From assembly GCA_947629855.1 (NCBI GenBank), contig CANRFI010000043.1, positions 1 through 9,195 of the forward strand: a stretch of DNA of 9,195 bases, in the 5' to 3' direction. Made by a program: the position numbers and the translations under genes. This document shows positions 4,532-9,195 of this stretch, piece after piece. Below the pieces are notes generated by a model. It made no database searches. It had not been told where the DNA came from and was given only the letters and a program-made list of their open reading frames with translations. Source of the stretch: an uncultured Clostridia bacterium (GTDB lineage: Bacteria; Bacillota_A; Clostridia; TANB77; CAG-508). Each line of letters opens with the position of its first letter. The stretch's first letter is position 1.

Positions 4532-6301
4532 ATGAAGGGTTTTATGCAATGGTTTAAATCTAGTAACAAAATGAAAAGATGGATATTTTTAATATTAATA
4601 GGAATTATTTTAGCATGTTATGGATTAGCAGAAATATTAGTAATGAAAGAGATTTCTTTCCAAGAAGTTGCAAAAGTAGTAGTAATATTTGTATTAGGTT
4701 TTATTTCAATCATATTAGGATTAATCTTTTTAAATAAAAGAACATTAGAAATTTTAATTGAAGCAACAGATGACCGTATGGATAACAAAAAAAATATCAA
4801 TATGAAATCACTTATTTTTGATAAAACCGTTTATGACCAAGGACCTAATATTGTCGTAATTGGCGGAGGAACAGGAATAAATACAGTACTTTCAGGCTTA
4901 AAAAATTATACAAATAATTTAACAGCAATAGTAACTATTTCAGACTACGGAGAAGAGAGTGATTCAAGAAAAGAATTAGAATTATTACCATTAGAAGATG
5001 TAAAAGATGGTATTATTGCATTAAGTAGTAAACAAGAACAAGTAAAAAAATTATTTAATTATAGATTTACCAAAGGAAAACTAAAAGGACTTAAATTTTC
5101 TGATATATACTTTTCAGCTATGAATGCGATAAATGAAAACTTTACAGATTCCATCAGAAAGAGTAATGAAGTAATTAATATGATAGGAAAAGTTATACCA
5201 GTTACTTTAGATGAAATGAACATTGTAGCAGAACTAGCAAATGGATATATTGTAGAAGAAAAATCAAGAATTCCAGAAGTAGTATCAGAAAAATTAACTA
5301 AAATTAATCGTATAATGTTAAACCCATCTAATTGTAGAGCAGCAGATGGAGTAATTGAAGCAATTAAAAATGCAGATTGTATTATTATTGGTCCAGGAAG
5401 TTTGTATACAAATGTAATACCAAATTTATTAGTAAATGGTGTAGCAAAAGCAATTAAAGAAAGTCTAGCAATAAAAGTATATATTAGTAATATTATGACA
5501 GATCCTGGTCAAACTGATGACTATAGTGTATCAGATCATTTAAATGCTATTATTGAACATTGTGGCAATGGAATGATTGATTATTGTATTTATGATACAG
5601 GAGAAGTTGTTCCAGAATTTATAAAAAAATATAATATGGAAGGACAAGACTTAGTAGAGCAAAATATAGATAAAGTAAAGGGAATTAAATTCTTACAAAG
5701 AAATTTATCTGTTATATTAGATGGACATATTAGACATGATCCTAATTTAGTAGCATCTTCTATTATTGAATTGATTTGTGATGATTTGAAATATCAAGAT
5801 AAACAAAACGATCCTCAATATTTAATGCTAAGTAATAAACTAAAACAAGAAAAAAGGATTGAAAAAATCAAGAAAGCAATGGCAAAAAAAGCAAAGAAAC
5901 CACAAAAAGAAAAGCCTAACAAGTTTAAAAGTAAGAGTAAGTTTAGTAATAAATATAGTGACAGGATAAATTCTATACGTCAAGCAGATGAAAAAGCTAA
6001 ACTAAAATCACAAAAAGAACAAGAAAGAAGACAAAAAAGGATACAAGAGAAAAAACGTAGAATGGAAATGGAAAGAAGAAGACAATTAGAATTAGAAAAA
6101 AGACGTAAAATGATGGAAATGGAAAGAAGAAGGTTGCAAGAACAAGAAGGAAGTGAAGCATCTAAACCAAGAAAAAAATCTACAACAACAACTAAAAAAA
6201 CAAATAGTACAACTAAAAAGAAATCAGAGACACAAAAAACTAATACCAAACCAAAAAGTGCTAGAGGATTACGAAGAGGAACGAAAAATAAAGAAGAATA
6301 A
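4532..6301 (+). CDS. yvcK: YvcK/CofD-family protein with membrane anchor and long basic tail
   Basis: A 589-residue member of the YvcK (gluconeogenesis factor, CofD-like) family, which binds UDP-GlcNAc and affects cell shape, cell-wall synthesis and carbon metabolism. Two membrane segments (about 15-36 and 46-67) anchor the cytoplasmic core. The core opens with IVVIGGGTG (107-115), then GPGSLYTNVIPNLL (287-300) and NIMTDPGQTDDYSV (320-333), as in the family. The usual acidic-glycine loop (DDGGSSG followed by Arg) after the first strands is altered to SDYGEESDSR at about 137-146, which may change ligand binding. After about residue 430 comes a tail of roughly 160 residues, very rich in Lys, Arg, Glu and Gln. 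It looks like a charged helix or coiled coil (about 435-545) ending in a Lys-Thr-Ser low-complexity stretch. The Bacillus protein is about 320 residues. The ATG lies one base after the murB stop, with GGGAG inside murB as its binding site. The usual neighbours rapZ and whiA are missing. Confidence 0.88.
   Translation: MKGFMQWFKSSNKMKRWIFLILIGIILACYGLAEILVMKEISFQEVAKVVVIFVLGFISIILGLIFLNKRTLEILIEATDDRMDNKKNINMKSLIFDKTVYDQGPNIVVIGGGTGINTVLSGLKNYTNNLTAIVTISDYGEESDSRKELELLPLEDVKDGIIALSSKQEQVKKLFNYRFTKGKLKGLKFSDIYFSAMNAINENFTDSIRKSNEVINMIGKVIPVTLDEMNIVAELANGYIVEEKSRIPEVVSEKLTKINRIMLNPSNCRAADGVIEAIKNADCIIIGPGSLYTNVIPNLLVNGVAKAIKESLAIKVYISNIMTDPGQTDDYSVSDHLNAIIEHCGNGMIDYCIYDTGEVVPEFIKKYNMEGQDLVEQNIDKVKGIKFLQRNLSVILDGHIRHDPNLVASSIIELICDDLKYQDKQNDPQYLMLSNKLKQEKRIEKIKKAMAKKAKKPQKEKPNKFKSKSKFSNKYSDRINSIRQADEKAKLKSQKEQERRQKRIQEKKRRMEMERRRQLELEKRRKMMEMERRRLQEQEGSEASKPRKKSTTTTKKTNSTTKKKSETQKTNTKPKSARGLRRGTKNKEE
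6062..6132 (+). repeat. Tandem 51-bp-spaced direct repeat in the yvcK tail
   Basis: ATGGAAATGGAAAGAAGAAG occurs at 6062-6081 and again at 6113-6132, 51 bases (17 codons) apart and in frame, encoding MEMERRR twice. It probably arose by duplication within the low-complexity charged helix. Confidence 0.85.
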
Positions 6302-6312
6302 AGAGGTAAAGA

Positions 6313-8349
6313 ATGAGAATAACAAAGGAAAAATTAAATTTAGAAGAAGGACTAAATAAAGAATGGTTAATAACAAATGGAATAGGAGGATTTAGTTCTT
6401 CAACTGTAATTGGAGCAAATACTAGAAAATATCACGGATTATTATTTGCACCACTAACACCACCAGCACGAAGATATTTAATATTATCAAAATTAGATGA
6501 AAGTATTGAAATAAGAAATAAAAAGTATGATTTATATACAAATGTATGTGAATCATACATTTCTAATGGATATCAATATCAAGAAGAATTTAGTAAAGAT
6601 TATGTACCAATTTTTAAATATAAAATAGGTAAAGTAGAAATAACAAAAATGGTATGTATGGAATATGGACACAATACAGTAGGAGTTTTTTATAAAATCA
6701 AAAACAATGGAACAAAAGCAAAAATGACATTTGCTCCAATTGTAAATTTTAGAGATTTCCATCAAATGAGTAAAGATCATAATTTTAAGATAAAACAAGA
6801 AGTAAATAAAACAAAAGTAAAAATGATTTTAGATGATAATACACATACTCCAATTTATATGTATCTTTCAGAAGGAAACTATTTAGAACATCAAAATGAC
6901 ATATTTCATAATATGTTCTATGTTGAAGAACAAAAAAGAGGCTTCGATCCAGTGGAAAATCACATTGTTCCTGGAGTTTATGAAGTAGAAATACCAGCAA
7001 AATCTGAAAAAGAAATTTCATTTATATGTTCATTAGAAGAAAACATAGAGCAAAAAAGTGTAAGAAAATTTATTAATAATGAAATTATACGATTAGGGGA
7101 AATATTCAATGAATCTCTACTAATAGATAATAGAAAAGAAAAAAAGACACAAAAAGAAATAGAACATGACAATTTAGTAAAAACATATTTAATTGCAGCA
7201 GATAATTTTATTGTAAATAGACCTAATTTTGGATTGCATACTGTAATTGCAGGATATCCTTGGTTTTTAGACTGGGGAAGAGATACATTAATTTCTTTTG
7301 AAGGACTATTATTAATACCAAAAAGATTTGAAATTGCAAAAGAAGTTCTATTAACAATGGTTAGAGATGTAAAATATGGTTTAATCCCAAATGGATACTC
7401 AGGATATGATAATAGACCTCTATACAATAGTGTAGATGCTTCACTTTTGTTATTTGAACAAGTTTATAAATATATTAAATATACTGGAGATTTTGACTTC
7501 GTAAAAGAAAAGATGTACCCAGTAATGAAAGACATAATTGAAAATTATTGCAATGGAATTGACGTAGATAATAATAATATATATTTAGACTCAGATGGAT
7601 TAATTGTTTCAGGAACAATAGAAACACAAAACACATGGATGGATGCAAAATTTGATGGAAAGGCAATTACACCAAGAAATGGAAAAACAGTAGAAGTAAA
7701 TAGTTTATGGTACAATGCAAATAAAATTATGCAAGAATTAGCGAAGAAATTTAAACATCCAATTATGGTAATAAAATATAAAGATTTAGCAGAAAAATGT
7801 AAAAGCTCTTTTAATAAAAAATTTTATAATGATGAAAAAAAATGTCTATATGACGTTATCGGTGATGATAAAATTAGACCAAATCAATTATTTGCATTAT
7901 CATTAACTTATCCTATTATTGAATTAAACTCAGAAGAAGCAAAAGAAATAATAAAAACAGCCCAGAATAAATTATTAAACAATTATGGATTGAAAACATT
8001 AGCAAAAGGTGAAGAAAACTATGTAGAAGTTTATGAAGGTAATCCAGAACAAAGAGATAGTAGTTATCATCAAGGAATCACTTGGCCTTGGCTATTAGGA
8101 TTATATTATGATAGCTTAAAAAATTGTTTAAAATCAGCAAAAAAAGCCGATGAAAAGAAATTATGGAAGGAAAAATTGGATAAATTTATTTTAAATACTC
8201 AAAAGACATTTCAAAAAGAAATTTATGAAAATGGCTGTTTAGGTGGAATTAGTGAGCTTTATGATTCAAAAAAACCACAACTTCCTAAAGGAACAATTAA
8301 TCAAGCTTGGAGTGTGTCTGAAGTATTTAGAATTATGCTAGAAAGGTAG
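6313..8349 (+). CDS. Glycogen debranching enzyme (amylo-alpha-1,6-glucosidase type)
   Basis: A cytoplasmic 678-residue protein of the archaeal/bacterial glycogen debranching family (GDE N-terminal domain plus a GDE-C, glucoamylase-like alpha/alpha barrel; the GH133 type). It removes alpha-1,6-linked glucose at glycogen branch points. The N-terminal domain shows GIGGFSSSTVIGANTRKYHG (23-42), the family signature. The catalytic barrel begins at about residue 290, with GYPWFLDWGRDT (314-325), NTWMDAK (440-446), VEVNSLWYNA (460-469) and the stretch EGNPEQRDSSYHQGITWPW (575-593). The length is standard and no signal peptide is seen. The ATG at 6313 follows AGAGGT (6302-6307) 11 bases after the yvcK stop, and holA starts 19 bases after this gene ends, so it is co-transcribed with cell-wall genes. 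I give no symbol because naming in this family is inconsistent. Confidence 0.92.
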   Translation: MRITKEKLNLEEGLNKEWLITNGIGGFSSSTVIGANTRKYHGLLFAPLTPPARRYLILSKLDESIEIRNKKYDLYTNVCESYISNGYQYQEEFSKDYVPIFKYKIGKVEITKMVCMEYGHNTVGVFYKIKNNGTKAKMTFAPIVNFRDFHQMSKDHNFKIKQEVNKTKVKMILDDNTHTPIYMYLSEGNYLEHQNDIFHNMFYVEEQKRGFDPVENHIVPGVYEVEIPAKSEKEISFICSLEENIEQKSVRKFINNEIIRLGEIFNESLLIDNRKEKKTQKEIEHDNLVKTYLIAADNFIVNRPNFGLHTVIAGYPWFLDWGRDTLISFEGLLLIPKRFEIAKEVLLTMVRDVKYGLIPNGYSGYDNRPLYNSVDASLLLFEQVYKYIKYTGDFDFVKEKMYPVMKDIIENYCNGIDVDNNNIYLDSDGLIVSGTIETQNTWMDAKFDGKAITPRNGKTVEVNSLWYNANKIMQELAKKFKHPIMVIKYKDLAEKCKSSFNKKFYNDEKKCLYDVIGDDKIRPNQLFALSLTYPIIELNSEEAKEIIKTAQNKLLNNYGLKTLAKGEENYVEVYEGNPEQRDSSYHQGITWPWLLGLYYDSLKNCLKSAKKADEKKLWKEKLDKFILNTQKTFQKEIYENGCLGGISELYDSKKPQLPKGTINQAWSVSEVFRIMLER

Positions 8350-8368
8350 TAAAAACTAGGAGAGGAAT

Positions 8369-9195
8369 ATGGTATCAATAGAAAATTTAGAAAAAGAATT
8401 AAAAAATGGTAAATTAGAAAGTATATACCTTTTATATGGTGAAGAACTATTTTTATTAGAAACCTCTCTAAAAAAGATAAAAAATTTATTTGGAGAAACC
8501 ATAAAAGGAATTAATTTTATTACAATAGATGATACAAATTGTAGTGAATTAATTGCTAATATAGAGACTCCTAGTTTTGGATATGAAAAAAAATTAATTA
8601 TTGCTAGAAATACAGGCTTATTCAAAAAAGAAGGAAAAAGGAAAAATATTGATATAGCAAATTTAAAAGAAAAAATAAATAACTATATCAAACAAAATAT
8701 TGATATTATAAGGGAAACTGTAATATTATTATTTGTAGAAGAAGTAGTAGACACAAAACAAGAATTATATAAAACAATAGATGAATTAGGAACTATATGT
8801 AAGTTTGACTATCAAAAGCCACCACAAATAGCAAGTAGGTTAAAAGCAATTTGCAATGCATACAAGGTACAAATTGATGATAGTACATTAAAATATTTTA
8901 TTGAATGTACTCGGAATAAATATGCAAGATTTGATTAATGAAATAAGAAAACTAATTGAATATGCAGGACCAAATGGAAAAATAGAAAAAAGTGATGTAG
9001 ATAAATTAACAATTAAAAAATTAGAAAGTGTTATCTTTGATTTGACTGATTCATTAGGAAAAAAAGAAATAGGAAAAGCATTAGAAGTTTTGAAAAACTT
9101 AATTTATGCAAAAGAGCCAATCCAAAAAATTTTAATAACATTATATAATCATTTTAAAAAATTATATTTTGTTAAACTTTCATTAAAATATAAAA
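8369..9195 (+). CDS. holA: DNA polymerase III delta subunit, interrupted by a +1 frameshift at a CGG codon (3' end outside window)
   Basis: HolA is the delta subunit of the clamp loader, opening the sliding clamp for replication. It is read as 8369-8911 plus 8913-9195, with C8912 skipped, giving 275 residues so far of a family length near 340. The N-terminal part has the typical YLLYGEELFLLE motif and an AAA+-like fold. The region around the junction reads FIECT, then GINMQDLINEIRKLIEYAG, matching the family's conserved TGxNxxxLxNEIxKL stretch. The downstream frame stays open for 94 codons to the window end (SVIFDLTDSLGKKEIGKAL, EPIQKILITLY), all typical of the C-terminal helical collar. Without the shift translation stops at TAA 8936-8938 after RNKYARFD. 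AGGAG at 8358-8362 lies six bases before the ATG. Confidence 0.92.
8906..8938 (+). other. +1 frameshift site in holA (ACT CGG A)
   Basis: The zero frame reads TGT ACT CGG AAT AAA TAT GCA, stopping at TAA 8936-8938. Skipping the C at 8912 gives TGT ACT GGA ATA AAT ATG CAA, restoring the conserved Thr-Gly of HolA. As in murB, a codon ending in T is followed by CGG, and the new frame starts with a glycine codon. No Shine-Dalgarno-like stretch lies just upstream here. Confidence 0.85.

Noticed and set aside
6153..6359. Plus-strand 68-codon frame overlapping the end of yvcK
   Set aside because: It is a low-complexity frame shadow of the Lys/Thr-rich tail that runs into the debranching gene; no ribosome binding site is seen.
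4862..7862. Other CGG trinucleotides (at 4864, 6435 and 7860, among others)
   Set aside because: They are out of frame (GGC GGA, CAC GGA, ATC GGT), so they do not count as CGG codons and do not contradict the frameshift pattern.

Overview
The window comes from a very AT-rich, low-GC, endospore-forming Firmicute, most likely a Clostridia-class bacterium. Two sporulation genes (dpaA/spoVFA and ylbJ/spoVV) show the spore-forming habit. Codon usage is dominated by AAA, GAA, TTA, ATA and AGA, and Shine-Dalgarno sites are of the AGGAGG type. I see no tRNA, rRNA, CRISPR array or insertion sequence.

Layout. Positions 1-93 are the last 30 codons of ribosomal protein L7/L12 (rplL), closed by a terminator at 112-143. 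Next come dpaA (dipicolinate synthase subunit A) and uppP (undecaprenyl-diphosphatase) on the plus strand. A 37-codon gene for a one-helix membrane protein follows at 2136-2249, with its own promoter and a good ribosome binding site. A 24-bp perfect hairpin at 2266-2318 separates it from the converging minus-strand ylbJ/spoVV. From about 3512 to the right edge runs a plus-strand operon: murB, a yvcK-family gene, a glycogen debranching enzyme gene and holA (DNA polymerase III delta, cut by the window end).

How the genes fit together. dpaA and ylbJ are consecutive steps for dipicolinic acid: synthesis in the mother cell, then export toward the forespore. uppP and murB serve peptidoglycan precursor supply. 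YvcK proteins tune cell-wall and carbon metabolism and bind UDP-GlcNAc, so its place next to murB fits. The debranching enzyme links the operon to glycogen use.

Main observation. Two housekeeping genes, murB and holA, are each broken by exactly one extra C, and both breaks have the same form: a codon ending in T, then CGG, where skipping the C restores the frame at a family-conserved glycine (ATT-C-GGT at 4014-4020; ACT-C-GGA at 8909-8915). I scanned every gene in the window, and these are the only two in-frame CGG codons. Both downstream frames stay open and conserved. This looks like +1 frameshifting at an untranslated or very slow CGG codon, as programmed frameshifting or tolerated CGG hungry codons, and less like two independent pseudogenes. 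A systematic sequencing error remains the main rival explanation.
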